Source: Paraburkholderia dinghuensis
Lineage (GTDB): Bacteria > Pseudomonadota > Gammaproteobacteria > Burkholderiales > Burkholderiaceae
Direction: 5' to 3'
Length of the DNA: 64,000 bases
NCBI RefSeq assembly: GCF_003837865.1
Contig: NZ_RQIS01000008.1
Coordinates: forward strand, 62,001 to 126,000
A program made the position numbers and the translations under genes. Below are positions 55,452 through 64,000 of the stretch, piece by piece; within the stretch, counting starts at the first letter, position 1, and the number at the start of each line of letters is the position of its first letter. The notes under the pieces are model-generated. The model saw only the letters and a list, made by a program, of their open reading frames with translations. It was not told the DNA's origin and made no database searches.

Positions 55452-56519
55452 ATGCGAATCGCACAGATTGCGCCGCTTTACGAAGCCGTTCCGCCGAAAC
55501 TTTATGGCGGCACCGAGCGCGTCGTGTCCTACCTGACTGAAGCGCTCGTCGACCTCGGCCATGAGGTGACGTTGTTCGCCAGCGGCGATTCGGTCACATC
55601 GGCGAAACTCGAAGCGGCGTGGCCGCGTGCGCTGCGGCTCGACCCGACGATCCGCGACTCGATCGCGCCGCACATGGTGCTGCTCGAACGCGTGCAGCGC
55701 GTCGCGCACGAGTTCGACGTGCTGCACTTCCACCTCGACTACCTGCCGTTCCCGCTCTTCTCGACGCTCGACACACCGTTCATCACGACGCTGCACGGCC
55801 GTCTCGACCTGCCCGAGCTGCAGCCGGTGTTCGACACGTTCGCAGACGCGCCGGTGGTGTCGATTTCAGATTCGCAGCGCCAGCCGCTGCTTCAGGCGAA
55901 CTGGCAGAGCACGATCTACCATGGCCTGCCCGACGGCCTGCTTACGCCGCAGACCGGCCGCGAACCGGAGTACCTGGCCTTCCTCGGCCGCATCTGCCCC
56001 GAAAAGCGGGTAGACACGGCCATCAGGATCGCGGCGCAAAGCGGCCTGCCGCTGAAGATCGCGGCGAAAGTCGACAAGGTGGACCGCGACTACTTCAAGG
56101 CCGAGATCGAACCGCTGCTCTCGCAGGCACACGTCGAGTTCATCGGCGAGATCGACGAAACGCAAAAACCCGCGTTCCTGTCCGGCGCAAAAGCGCTGCT
56201 GTTCCCGATCGACTGGTCCGAGCCGTTCGGCCTCGTCATGATCGAAGCGATGGCCTGCGGCACCCCCGTTATCGCGTTCAATCGCGGCTCGGTGTCCGAA
56301 GTGATCGATCCGGGCGTGACGGGCTTTATCGTCGAGGATGTAGAAGGTGCGGTCGCGGCAGTCCAGAATCTCCATTCGCTATCGCGCGTCGCGATTCGCG
56401 AACAGTTCGAACGCCGTTTCACGTCGCATACCATGGCCCGCAATTATGTCGACACTTATACCGCGCTCATCGAAGCCGAACGCCGGCCAATGCTGCGCCG
56501 TGTCGCCGCTGCGGGATGA
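55452..56519 (+). CDS. GT4-family glycosyltransferase
   Basis: A 355-residue protein of the GT-B fold. The N-terminal domain begins MRIAQIAPLYEAVPPKLYGGTERVVSYLTEALVDLGHEVTLFASGDS. The nucleotide-sugar domain has LAFLGRICPEKRVDTAIRIA and the EX7E motif in DWSEPFGLVMIEAMACGTPVIAFNRGSVSEVI. The acceptor is not identifiable. AAGGAG precedes the ATG at 55452 by nine bases; an ATG two codons upstream is closer. It is adjacent to flhDC but transcribed away from it. Confidence 0.88.
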   Translation: MRIAQIAPLYEAVPPKLYGGTERVVSYLTEALVDLGHEVTLFASGDSVTSAKLEAAWPRALRLDPTIRDSIAPHMVLLERVQRVAHEFDVLHFHLDYLPFPLFSTLDTPFITTLHGRLDLPELQPVFDTFADAPVVSISDSQRQPLLQANWQSTIYHGLPDGLLTPQTGREPEYLAFLGRICPEKRVDTAIRIAAQSGLPLKIAAKVDKVDRDYFKAEIEPLLSQAHVEFIGEIDETQKPAFLSGAKALLFPIDWSEPFGLVMIEAMACGTPVIAFNRGSVSEVIDPGVTGFIVEDVEGAVAAVQNLHSLSRVAIREQFERRFTSHTMARNYVDTYTALIEAERRPMLRRVAAAG

Positions 56520-56615
56520 ATGGCGCGCCGCACATAACGTTGAGATAACCCCGACGAATACGCCACTTGAATCGTTTGCGTACAACTTTATTAGCGTAAT
56601 TACGGTGTCTGCGTA

Positions 56616-56647
56616 AAAAAAGCCGCATGTAACCATGCGGCTTTTTT
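56616..56647. terminator. Bidirectional terminator between glycosyltransferase and H-NS-like genes
   Basis: Perfect 14-base stem AAAAAAGCCGCATG / CATGCGGCTTTTTT with a 4-base loop. With A and T tracts on both sides it can serve the two convergent genes. Confidence 0.9.
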
Positions 56648-56702
56648 ATTCCATAAGTCCTGCGGCAGGCACTGCCGGCGCACAGAAGGAATGTCTGCGC
56701 GC

Positions 56703-56999
56703 TTAACCGATCAGATAGCGCTCACGATTCTTGCCCGCAATCCATTTTGGCGGCTTGCCGCGTCCGCTCCAGGTCGCCCCGGTTTTCGGATCCTGATAGC
56801 GCGGCGGCAGCGGCGCCTTTTTGGGCGGCCGCCCGCGCCGGGCCACCTCGGCGAACCCCAGATCCTGGGCACTCAGCCCATATTCGGCGATTTTTTCGCG
56901 GATCATCGTGATCACGTCCGCAATTTCGGTGCGCCGCGCTTCTTCTGCCTGCGCCTGGAGCCTGGCGATCTGGGCTTTGAGTTCTGAATATTGCGACAT
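56703..56999 (-). CDS. H-NS-family nucleoid protein
   Basis: A 98-residue protein. The N-terminal half is a coiled-coil oligomerisation helix (MSQYSELKAQIARLQAQAEEARRTEIADVITMI). It is followed by an RGRPPKK linker and the DNA-binding motif TWSGRGKPPKWIAG near the C terminus. Such proteins silence AT-rich and horizontally acquired DNA. Genomes of this group carry several paralogues. Confidence 0.93.
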   Translation of the reverse strand: MSQYSELKAQIARLQAQAEEARRTEIADVITMIREKIAEYGLSAQDLGFAEVARRGRPPKKAPLPPRYQDPKTGATWSGRGKPPKWIAGKNRERYLIG

Positions 57000-57291
57000 T
57001 GCACTCCCCCCTTTTCATTAAGAAGCTAGCCAACTCGAACGCAGATTAGACGCAAATAAGAGAATTCGCAATCACGATTAATACGGTTTTATCACCCCAA
57101 TTCCCAAATTTAACGATTGATCGCCCGCAGTGAAATCCGGCAACCGTCGAACGCAAACAATGCCATAAATGGCTCTGGAATTGACAATGCTTGACACCCG
57201 TCGATCAGTTGACTCCCTAAAATCGGTCATTGACCGGAGCCGGCCTTCTTTTTTACCGGCCTTTTCAATTCGACTTTTGAGGTGTCACTCG
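57000..57291. other. H-NS-like gene / aqpZ divergent leader
   Basis: An AT-richer intergenic region. Two TTGACA hexamers lie at 57181-57186 and 57191-57196 with a TAAAAT further on, giving possible sigma-70 promoters for aqpZ. A GCCGG...CCGGC hairpin with T tracts at about 57239-57270 could act as an attenuator in the aqpZ leader. Confidence 0.4.
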
Positions 57292-58038
57292 ATGCACTTA
57301 TCCAAACGACTCGCAGCCGAAATGTTCGGCACTTTCTGGCTCGTACTCGGCGGCTGCGGTAGCGCCGTGCTCGCCGCCAACTTCGCTGGCCCCGTTCATG
57401 GTCTGGGCATCGGTTTCGTGGGCGTTTCGCTGGCGTTCGGGCTCACCGTGATGACCATGGCGTTCGCCATCGGCCACATTTCCGGCTGTCACCTGAATCC
57501 GGCGGTGAGCGTCGGCCTCGTGGTCGCCGGCCGGTTTCCCGTGCGCGACCTCGTGCCGTACATCGTCGCGCAGGTGATCGGCGCGGTGATTGGCGCGGCA
57601 GTCCTCGCGTGCATCGCCTCCGGCAAGCCCGGTTTCGACCTCGTGGCGAGCGGCTTCGCAACGAACGGCTATGGCGAGCACTCGCCGGGCGGCTATTCGC
57701 TGATGGCCGCGTTCCTGTGCGAAGTCGTCATGACGGCCTTCTTCCTGTTCGTGATCCTCGGCGCCACCGACAAGCGCGCTCCCGCCGGCTTCGCGCCCAT
57801 CGCGATCGGCCTGTGCCTCACGCTGATCCACCTGATCTCGATCCCCGTCACGAACACGTCGGTGAACCCGGCGCGCTCGATCGGTCCGGCGCTGTTCGTC
57901 GGCGGCGAGGCGATCTCGCAACTCTGGCTCTTCGTGATTGCGCCGATCGTCGGCGCGGTGATTGCGGGTGTGGTCTATCCGACGATTGCAGGCCGCCGCG
58001 AGGCAGCCGACCGGGTCGCAGCGGGCAGCCCTGCATAA
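57292..58038 (+). CDS. aqpZ: Aquaporin Z
   Basis: A 248-residue major intrinsic protein with six membrane helices and both NPA loops, [12 protein letters not shown] and [12 protein letters not shown]. The start [23 protein letters not shown] is typical for AqpZ, including the water-selective type residues near the second loop. The ATG at 57292 has GAGGTG nearby. It is followed by a strong terminator. Confidence 0.97.
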   Translation: MHLSKRLAAEMFGTFWLVLGGCGSAVLAANFAGPVHGLGIGFVGVSLAFGLTVMTMAFAIGHISGCHLNPAVSVGLVVAGRFPVRDLVPYIVAQVIGAVIGAAVLACIASGKPGFDLVASGFATNGYGEHSPGGYSLMAAFLCEVVMTAFFLFVILGATDKRAPAGFAPIAIGLCLTLIHLISIPVTNTSVNPARSIGPALFVGGEAISQLWLFVIAPIVGAVIAGVVYPTIAGRREAADRVAAGSPA

Positions 58039-58057
58039 CGGGGCCGCTCTCGCGAGC

Positions 58058-58090
58058 AAACGGGCGCGATGTGAACCATCGCGCCCGTTT
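58058..58090 (+). terminator. Intrinsic terminator after aqpZ
   Basis: A 14-base perfect stem AAACGGGCGCGATG / CATCGCGCCCGTTT with a 5-base loop and a short T run. Confidence 0.88.
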
Positions 58091-58166
58091 TTGTATCCGC
58101 CGCTGTGCGCGCGGACGCGCTGCTAGAATCGGGCGACTCACCCGCTTTCCCCTCACGGCCCGCACC

Positions 58167-58832
58167 ATGGCGCACTCCCCCGCATCGTTTCTCCGCATCG
58201 CCCTGGCCCTCGTTGTGACGGCGAGCGCCAGCGCACACGCGGCGGACGCCCCCGAAGCCCCCGGCGCGACGGGAAATATCGAAACGCTCGTGTTCGTGCG
58301 CCACGCCGAAAAACCACCCGCGGGCCTTGGCCAGCTCAGTTGCAAGGGGCTGAACCGATCGCTGGCGCTCCCGGCCGTGGTCGCCGCGAAATACGGCAAG
58401 CCCGACGCGATCTACGCGCCGGATCCGGGCGAGCGCAAAGACGACAACGGCCAGCCGTACTACTACGTGCGGCCGCTCGCGACAATCGAACCGACCGCGA
58501 TCCAGTTCGGCCTGCCCGTGCAGACGCCGTACGGCTTTTCGCAGACTGCGGCGCTGGGTGACGCACTCGTGAATCCGAAGTGGCGCAACCGGACCGTGGT
58601 CGTAGCCTGGGAGCATCGCGAGATCGAGAAATTGGTGCGGCAGATCGTCGGCGCGCACGGCGGCGAGCCGCGCGATGTGCCCGAATGGCAGAGCGCCGAT
58701 TTCGACAGCATCTATGTCGTGCGGATCGACTGGAGCGGCGACAGGCCGCGCGCGCGTTTCTCGCACGAGCGCGAAGACCTCGATGGCCGCGCCGACGACT
58801 GCCCCTGCGCCGACCTGCCCCCCGCGCAGTAG
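58167..58832 (+). CDS. Exported histidine-phosphatase family protein
   Basis: A 221-residue protein with a signal peptide (about residues 1-26, ending ASAHAAD). The RHG-type motif is FVRHAEKP, followed by YAPDPGE and a second His in VVAWEHREIEKLV. It belongs to the histidine phosphatase superfamily; the substrate is unknown. It could act in the periplasm. It is convergent with the HAD phosphatase gene. Confidence 0.85.
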   Translation: MAHSPASFLRIALALVVTASASAHAADAPEAPGATGNIETLVFVRHAEKPPAGLGQLSCKGLNRSLALPAVVAAKYGKPDAIYAPDPGERKDDNGQPYYYVRPLATIEPTAIQFGLPVQTPYGFSQTAALGDALVNPKWRNRTVVVAWEHREIEKLVRQIVGAHGGEPRDVPEWQSADFDSIYVVRIDWSGDRPRARFSHEREDLDGRADDCPCADLPPAQ

Positions 58833-58851
58833 CGCTCGCGCTTACGACGGC

Positions 58852-59673
58852 TTACAACGCGCGTTCGTCGCCGAGCGCGAAAAGCTTGCGCAGATGACGG
58901 GCGACGCCCGCCTCGGAGTTGTTGCCGATGCGCGGAACCATTGGCAGGCGCGCGATGAGATCAGGATTCGCGTTGTCCATCATGAACGGATGCCCGGCCG
59001 TTTCGAGCAGGTCGATGTCGTTCATGTTGTCGCCGAACGCGATGCACCGGGCTGCCGCGATGCCGAGCCGCTCGAGCACGACGCGCAGCGCGCGCCCCTT
59101 CGAGACGCCCTGAGTCATCACTTCGAGGCAGTCAGGCAGCGAGTAGGTGACATAGAGCGATTCGCCGAACTCGTGCGCGAGCCGCTGCTCGATCTGCGCG
59201 AGATCGGCCGGGTCGCCGACATAGAGCGCCTTGCCGATGCCCACGCCATCGTGCGCGCGCAAGTCCGTCACATGCCAGGCGAAGCCCGATTCCTGGTGGA
59301 ACGCGAGCATTTCGGGCGCCTCGCGGTTGATGAGCCAGGCGTCATCGGAAAAGAGGCTCACGATCACGCGGTCGTGCGCACCCGCCACATCCGGCGCTAC
59401 GAGGCGCTGAATCGTCGATTCGGGCAGGTTCGCGGCGTGGATCAGCGTATCGTCAGGCGCATGAACGCGCGCCCCGTTCGACGTGATCAGATAGGGCCGG
59501 ATACCCAGACGGTCCCGGATACCGGCGACGTCGCAGTAGTGGCGCCCCGTGGCGATGATGAACTGCAGACCTTGTTCGTCGAGCGTCTTTAGGGTGGCAA
59601 CCGTAATTGGGTCGATCTGGTGGTCGGAATTAAGCAGCGTTCCGTCGAGATCGGTTGCAATGACCTTGTACAT
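58852..59673 (-). CDS. Cof-type HAD-IIB phosphatase
   Basis: A 273-residue protein starting MYKVIATDLDGTLLNSDHQ with the nucleophile Asp in DLDGTLL. Motif II is IIATGR, and motifs III/IV are in SKGRALRVVLERLGI and CIAFGDNMNDIDLLETAG. These cytoplasmic enzymes dephosphorylate sugar phosphates and related small molecules. YidA is the closest well-known relative. Confidence 0.93.
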   Translation of the reverse strand: MYKVIATDLDGTLLNSDHQIDPITVATLKTLDEQGLQFIIATGRHYCDVAGIRDRLGIRPYLITSNGARVHAPDDTLIHAANLPESTIQRLVAPDVAGAHDRVIVSLFSDDAWLINREAPEMLAFHQESGFAWHVTDLRAHDGVGIGKALYVGDPADLAQIEQRLAHEFGESLYVTYSLPDCLEVMTQGVSKGRALRVVLERLGIAAARCIAFGDNMNDIDLLETAGHPFMMDNANPDLIARLPMVPRIGNNSEAGVARHLRKLFALGDERAL

Positions 59674-59808
59674 GGGAGTTGGGCAGCAGGCGTGAAGCAG
59701 TTAATCCTAACATCGGCGGGCTAATGTTGCTCCGCGGGCACTGGCCCGCCATCCCGTCGCCGCGCTCCCCGGTGGCGCCCTTTTCGGCCCCTATGCCCCC
59801 TATGCCCC

Positions 59809-60693
59809 CTACGCCCCCGCCAGCCGCGCGGCTTCGCGTTGCGCAAGCCTGAGCGCGCCGCTGGTGGAATCGGCGAGTGGTGCGCGCAGCCGCTCGCGCA
59901 CCGCCTGCGGCACCCATTCGCGCAACGGCTGGCCAAGCCCGCCAGACAACGCGGCAGGCAACGCGGCCGTGGGATCGAGCGCGCCGATCAGTCGCGCGAT
60001 GGCTTCGCCCGCCTCGGACAGCAGCTTCGCGACGAACGGGTGCTCGCGGTGCGCGAGAACCACGGGCGCAAGGCTCGCATAGGCCGTCTGGTTAGCTGCA
60101 CACAACCACACGATGAGACTGTCGCGGTCGGAGGAGTGGGTATGCGCGAGCAAGGCCTGCGCGAAGGCGTCGAGCGGTGCACGGCCGTCAAGTGCCTGCT
60201 GCGCCCAGACTATCGCGCGCAGCCCGAACCAGGCGCCGCTCGCCTCGTCGCCCGACGGAAAGCCGAAGCCACCCGCAATGCGGCATGCGCCCGCGGCGTC
60301 GAGCGCTGCCGCGATGCTGCCGGTGCCGAGCGCCACCACCACGCCCGGCTCACCGCCGTGAGCGCCGAGCAAGGTGGTGTACGCGTCGCTTTCAACGGCG
60401 AGGCCAGCGACCGGCGGTGCCTGATCGCGAAACGCTGCCTGCCAGTCCGGATTGTTCACGCCGGCGAGACCGCAGCCGAGCACGCAGCGCGACCAGTCCA
60501 GCGCGAGCCCCGCATTGGCGAATGCGGCGCGGCAACCTGCCTCGATGGATTCCCACGCGCGTGCGATGCCGAGCCCGAGGCCGGATGGCCCAGCGGCGGC
60601 GCGCGCCAGTTCCGCGCCGTTTGCGTCGCCGAGCGCGACGCGCGTGCCGGTGCCGCCGCCGTCCACGCCGATCAGCCAGGTGTAGGTCTGCAT
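59809..60693 (-). CDS. BadF/BadG-type ATPase, probable amino-sugar kinase
   Basis: A 294-residue protein of the actin-like ATPase superfamily: phosphate-1 loop LIGVDGGGTGTRVALGD, phosphate-2 region GVVVALGTGSIAAAL, and GGFGFPSGDEASGAWFGLRAI. The size and GDEASG motif fit glucosamine or N-acetylglucosamine kinases. The ATG at 60693 gives MQTYTWLIGVDGGG; the ribosome site is poor. Confidence 0.88.
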   Translation of the reverse strand: MQTYTWLIGVDGGGTGTRVALGDANGAELARAAAGPSGLGLGIARAWESIEAGCRAAFANAGLALDWSRCVLGCGLAGVNNPDWQAAFRDQAPPVAGLAVESDAYTTLLGAHGGEPGVVVALGTGSIAAALDAAGACRIAGGFGFPSGDEASGAWFGLRAIVWAQQALDGRAPLDAFAQALLAHTHSSDRDSLIVWLCAANQTAYASLAPVVLAHREHPFVAKLLSEAGEAIARLIGALDPTAALPAALSGGLGQPLREWVPQAVRERLRAPLADSTSGALRLAQREAARLAGA

Positions 60694-60849
60694 GACAATG
60701 AGTGCCGTGTCCGTTGCGATAAGAGTCGTGCCGCAGAGACTAACGGGTCTGCGACTTTCGCACAATCGGCCGGATGGCCAGGGTGGTGAGGCGATCGCGA
60801 TCCGCTATGCTGACGTGGCCTGAACGAACCGTAGCAAGGAGAAATCGAC

Positions 60850-61455
60850 GTGACTGACGTAACACAGCGCTGCAACTGGGCGACAACTGAAGCGCTCGCG
60901 CACTATCACGATACCGAGTGGGGCGTGCCGTCACGCGACGACCAGCACCTGTACGAAATGCTCGTACTGGAGGGCGCGCAGGCAGGTCTCTCGTGGTCGA
61001 CGATCCTGAACAAACGCGAAGGATACCGCCGCGCATTTGCAAGCTTCGATATAGGGAAGGTTGCACGCTTCACGCCCAGACACGTAGAAACGCTCATGCA
61101 GGATGCCTCTATCGTGCGCAACCGCGCCAAGATCGAGGCGGCCATCCTCAACGCGCGCGCGGTCCAGCAGATCCAGGCCGAGCATGGCTCGCTCGCGAAA
61201 TTTATCTGGTCGTTCGTGAACGACACGCCGATCCAGAACGACTGGCACTCGTACCGCGACGCGCCGGCATCCACCGAAATTTCGGATGCACTCAGCAAGG
61301 CCCTCAAGAAATACGGCTGCAAATTCGTCGGCACGACGATCTGCTATGCGTTCATGCAGGCAGTGGGCATGGTGAACGACCATCAGCACGACTGCATCTG
61401 CCGCGCGAGCTGCGCGGCGCACGGCAAGAAACGCCGAGCGGCGGGGAAAACTTAA
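60850..61455 (+). CDS. tag: DNA-3-methyladenine glycosylase I
   Basis: A 201-residue Tag protein. It starts at GTG with AAGGAG nine bases upstream. Family motifs are RCNWATTEALAHYHDTEWGVP, LEGAQAGLSWSTILNKREGYRRAF, and the C-terminal zinc ligands (HDCICRASC). It removes alkylated 3-methyladenine from DNA. It is convergent with rpsU. Confidence 0.97.
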   Translation: MTDVTQRCNWATTEALAHYHDTEWGVPSRDDQHLYEMLVLEGAQAGLSWSTILNKREGYRRAFASFDIGKVARFTPRHVETLMQDASIVRNRAKIEAAILNARAVQQIQAEHGSLAKFIWSFVNDTPIQNDWHSYRDAPASTEISDALSKALKKYGCKFVGTTICYAFMQAVGMVNDHQHDCICRASCAAHGKKRRAAGKT

Positions 61456-61552
61456 TCGGTGGGGCTGACGCGCGTCGCCAGCAACGGCGCGCCTGAAGCG
61501 GAACGTGAGACCGCACCCAAGGTGCCGGACTCAAGGCGCCGCGCCAAAAGCA

Positions 61553-61589
61553 AACGGCGGCGCAGCTTCGAACGAAGCATGCGCCGCCG
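61553..61589 (-). terminator. Hairpin terminator after rpsU
   Basis: A long stem, ACGGCGGCGCA / TGCGCCGCCGT with an inner GCTTCG/CGAAGC extension, lies 32 bases beyond the rpsU stop. On the minus strand it is followed by a moderately T-rich stretch. Confidence 0.75.
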
Positions 61590-61620
61590 TCTGGCGGAAC
61601 GCTGGAGAGCGCGAAAAAGC

Positions 61621-61833
61621 TTAGTGGAGCTTCTTCGGCAGCTGCTGGCTGCGCAGGCGCTTGTGCAGGCGCTTAACAGCCGCTGCCTTCTTGCGCTTAC
61701 GAACGGCCGTCGGCTTTTCGTACGACTGGCGCTCGCGCAGCTCGGCGATCAGGCCGTTCTTTTCGATTGCACGGCGGAAGCGGCGGATCGCAACTTCGAA
61801 CGGCTCGTTTTCTTTCAGAAGAATCGTCGTCAT
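61621..61833 (-). CDS. rpsU: Ribosomal protein S21
   Basis: A 70-residue basic protein: [70 protein letters not shown]. It binds the 30S platform. It stands alone here, with a leader of about 190 bases if the promoter at 62027 is right. Confidence 0.98.
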   Translation of the reverse strand: MTTILLKENEPFEVAIRRFRRAIEKNGLIAELRERQSYEKPTAVRKRKKAAAVKRLHKRLRSQQLPKKLH

Positions 61834-62195
61834 GTTTGGCTAATAGCTAAATAAGTTAAATGGGCACACTCCGTACCGGAGCGGCTATCGGGAACACCTC
61901 CGGCGCAGCATCGGCGTGCGCGCCTGGATGGTCTTCCCCTGTTTTCTGCTTTCCCTGCCTGTGGTTCGCCGCGGCAAAAATCACCCCCTAGGAGCGCGCC
62001 GAACCAGAAAATTGGTTGAATCGGTGACTATACCAGATAATCTCCGAGCCAAAAAGAATTTTCTCAATCCTGCCAAAGACTTACTTGTGCGGATTCTCCG
62101 TGGCCACCTGGTTTGGGTTTGCTTACCGTGTACCAAGCGCGTACTAACCGCGTACTAACCGCAACCAAACCAACGGCACTCGCCCCACGCACGCC
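61834..62195. other. rpsU upstream region
   Basis: A 362-base region without a gene, AT-richer in its middle. It contains the rpsU promoter candidate and two adjacent 11-base repeats (CGCGTACTAAC) at 62138-62159 near the end of the aldo/keto reductase gene. Confidence 0.55.
62027..62032 (-). promoter_or_regulatory. Extended -10 promoter candidate for rpsU
   Basis: On the minus strand TGGTATAGT, an extended -10 element (TGN plus TATAGT). No strong -35 is seen at 17 bases, which is common with extended -10 promoters. Confidence 0.45.
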
Positions 62196-63137
62196 TCAGG
62201 CGCTTGCGTCATTGAGCGCCTGGATATCGGCGGGATCGAGCTTCAGGCTCACTGCCGCCACCAGACTCTGGAGCTGGTCGAGCGAAGTCGCGCTCGCGAT
62301 CGGCGCCGTGATGCTCGGCCGCGCGATCATCCACGCCAGCGCCACGGCGGCCAGCGTCGCACCGTGCCGCTTCGCGACGTAGTCGAGCGCCCCAAGAATG
62401 CGGATACCACGGTGATCCAGATATTTCTCGACGCGCGAGCCGCGCGCGCTCTTCGCCAGATCTTCACGCGACCGGTATTTGCCCGACAGGAAGCCGCTCG
62501 CGAGACTGTAATAGGGCACGACCGCCAGTCGTTGAGCAAGCGCGACCGGTTCGATATCGGCTTCGTAGTGCGCGCGATCGTACAGGTTGTATTCAGGCTG
62601 GATGATCTGATAGGCGGGCAGCCCCGCTTTACGCGACACGGCCAGCGCCTCCTCGATGCGCGCGCCGCTGAAGTTCGATGCGCCGATCACGCGCACCTTG
62701 CCTGCGTCGATGAGCCGCTGATACGCCCCCAGCGTCTCCTCCTGAGGCACCTTCGGGTCATCCTCGTGTGAGAAGTAGACGTCGATGTAATCCGTCTGCA
62801 GCCGCCGCAACGAGTCATCGACGGCCGCCGCGATGTTGGCCGCCGACAGGCCCGGGCGCCGCGCGGACTTCGCCACTTTCGTTGCAATCACCACCTTGTC
62901 GCGCTTGCCGCTCTTCGCGAGCCACTGACCGATGATCGTCTCCGACTCGCCGCCCTGATTGCCCGGCACCCATGCCGAATAGACGTCGGCGGTGTCGATG
63001 AAGTTGAGGCCGGCGTCCGTGAAGGCGTCGAGGATCGAGAACGAGGTGGCGGCGTCGGCGGTCCAGCCGAACACGTTCCCGCCGAACATCAGTGGCGCGA
63101 CCTGCAAAGCGGAAGTGCCGATCCGGCGCTGTTCCAT
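62196..63137 (-). CDS. Aldo/keto reductase
   Basis: A 313-residue protein. The start MEQRRIGTSALQVAPLMFGGNVFGW is preceded by AAGGAG. Catalytic Asp and Tyr are in NFIDTADVYSAW, Lys in VVIATKVAK and His in YIDVYFSHEDD. NADPH-binding residues are near the C terminus (PIASATSLDQLQSL). The substrate is not identifiable. Confidence 0.94.
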   Translation of the reverse strand: MEQRRIGTSALQVAPLMFGGNVFGWTADAATSFSILDAFTDAGLNFIDTADVYSAWVPGNQGGESETIIGQWLAKSGKRDKVVIATKVAKSARRPGLSAANIAAAVDDSLRRLQTDYIDVYFSHEDDPKVPQEETLGAYQRLIDAGKVRVIGASNFSGARIEEALAVSRKAGLPAYQIIQPEYNLYDRAHYEADIEPVALAQRLAVVPYYSLASGFLSGKYRSREDLAKSARGSRVEKYLDHRGIRILGALDYVAKRHGATLAAVALAWMIARPSITAPIASATSLDQLQSLVAAVSLKLDPADIQALNDASA

Positions 63138-63284
63138 ATGTGATGTCTCCTTGATTGTCGGGCCCGCGGGCGAGCCCGCCACGTCGAGTAAAGCCGAGCA
63201 TACGCCGGCTCCCGGCGGGCTGCAGCGAGGCGGCGCACTGGTCATGCGCTGCGCATTCGACGCGCAAATGTTTGCATCTGCCCC

Positions 63285-63311
63285 TCAAGTTTTGTTTACG
63301 GACGCCGTCAT
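63285..63311 (+). promoter_or_regulatory. Sigma-28 (FliA) promoter for fliC
   Basis: TCAAGTTT, 11 bases, GCCGTCAT, 90 bases before the flagellin ATG. Spacing is exact. Confidence 0.8.
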
Positions 63312-63400
63312 CCTTCACTGAGGCGGCCAGCAATGAAGTGTGCTTCCGCCGATTGCAACGTGGCTCAAGTTCACAGACTAAAGCCTCAACGGAGAATTCC

Positions 63401-64000
63401 ATGCTCTCGATTAATACCAACGTATCGTCGCTGATCGCACAGAACAACGTGACGAACACGGGCAGCGCGCTTACGCAAGCTATCACGCGCCTCTCGTCGG
63501 GCAAGCGCATCAACAGCGCAGCTGACGATCCCGCAGGCATCGCGATTGCCAGCACGCTGCAAACGTCGATCAACGGCCTGAACCAGGGTGTTTCGAACGC
63601 GAACAACGCGGTTTCGATGGTTCAAACCGCCGGTTCGGCGCTGATGCAGATCCAGAACGCACTGCAGTCGATCTACCAGGCTGCTGACGATGCACTGGGA
63701 CCGGATAACACGTCGGCCAACATGGCGTCGTACCAGAAGACGGTTTCGCAGCAGATCGCTGAAGTGAACCGTATCGCTTCGCAAACCACGTTCAACGGCC
63801 TGAACCTGCTGAACGGCACGGCTGGCGTGCTGCACGTGCAAGTTGGCGTGAACGTCGGTCAGACGGTTTCGCTCGACCTGAGCCAAAGCCTCTCGGCTGC
63901 TAACCTCGGCGGCGGTTACGTCCAGGCTGGCAACACGCTGGGTCAGCTGACGGGCCTGAACCTGAACTCGGACGGTTCGGAAAACACGTCGGGTACGCCG
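63401..64000 (+). CDS. fliC: Flagellin, 5' part, cut off by window edge
   Basis: The first 200 codons of flagellin. D0/D1 is diagnostic: MLSINTNVSSLIAQNNVTNTGSALTQAITRLSSGKRINSAADDPAGIAIASTLQTSINGL, followed by SQTTFNGLNLLNG. GGAGAATTCC precedes the ATG. The variable region and the C-terminal D0 helix lie beyond the window. Codon use is slightly less GC-rich than in the other flagellar genes, as usual for a very highly expressed gene. Confidence 0.98.
   Translation, partial: MLSINTNVSSLIAQNNVTNTGSALTQAITRLSSGKRINSAADDPAGIAIASTLQTSINGLNQGVSNANNAVSMVQTAGSALMQIQNALQSIYQAADDALGPDNTSANMASYQKTVSQQIAEVNRIASQTTFNGLNLLNGTAGVLHVQVGVNVGQTVSLDLSQSLSAANLGGGYVQAGNTLGQLTGLNLNSDGSENTSGTP

Noticed and set aside
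1..64000. tRNA, rRNA, insertion sequences, integrase genes and phage modules
   Set aside because: None was seen on either strand. The foreign-looking genes at 29405 and 34742 have no visible flanking repeats or recombinase.

Overview
The window is the main flagellar and chemotaxis locus of a GC-rich betaproteobacterium of the Burkholderiaceae. A Paraburkholderia-like genome is my best guess. The grounds are the high GC content, the gene order, the flhDC-type master regulator, the paired DUF2844/DUF3443 secreted proteins and the protein sequences themselves. Almost all of the roughly 60 genes could be assigned from family motifs. No rRNA, tRNA, CRISPR array, IS element or phage gene was seen.

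Layout from left to right. 1-1095: fliT (cut by the window edge), fliS and fliE on the minus strand. 1438-13996: a plus-strand run fliFGHIJK, then fliLMNOPQR (C ring, export ATPase complex, hook-length control, export gate). 14117-26748: minus strand, flgL, flgK, a ycgR-like flagellar brake, then flgJIHGFEDCB (rod, rings, hook, junction). 26952-29219: plus-strand flgA, flgM and flgN, ended by a strong terminator. 29405-30484: an unrecognised gene. 30649-39655: minus strand, flhB-flhA, a lower-GC insert with an unrecognised membrane-anchored protein, then flhF, flhG and fliA. 39993-41938: DUF2844 and DUF3443 genes. 42158-53731: minus-strand motA-motB-cheY-cheA-cheW-mcp-(small ORF)-cheR-cheD-cheB-cheY-cheZ. 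53911-54882: flhDC. 55452-63137: ordinary chromosomal genes (a GT4 glycosyltransferase, an H-NS-like protein, aqpZ, a histidine phosphatase, a HAD phosphatase, a sugar kinase-like ATPase, tag, rpsU, an aldo/keto reductase). 63401-64000: the start of flagellin fliC.

How it works together. FlhDC (53911-54882) probably switches on middle genes. A repeated bipartite motif, TAGCCGGGAAA-N6/7-TCTATTCG, lies in front of fliE/fliF, fliL and flgB/flgA, and a weaker copy lies before flhB; I propose it as the class II operator. FliA (sigma-28) then drives late genes. I can read sigma-28 promoters of the TAAAGTTT-N11/12-GCCGNTAA type before fliS, flgK, ycgR, flgM, motA (so the whole motility/chemotaxis operon) and fliC. 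FlgM and FlgN give the usual checkpoint and chaperone functions, and FlhF/FlhG set flagellar position and number.

Points that stand out: a nine-unit 13-residue acidic tandem repeat fused to the N terminus of FliI; an FlhG whose P-loop lacks both usual lysines, with flhF and flhG both starting at TTG; a 42-codon ORF whose stop overlaps the cheR start; two unrecognised genes sitting between late flagellar genes; a repeated beta-type module shared by FlgK and FlgL; and low-complexity expansions in several flagellar proteins. Homology statements come from reading motifs, not from database searches.
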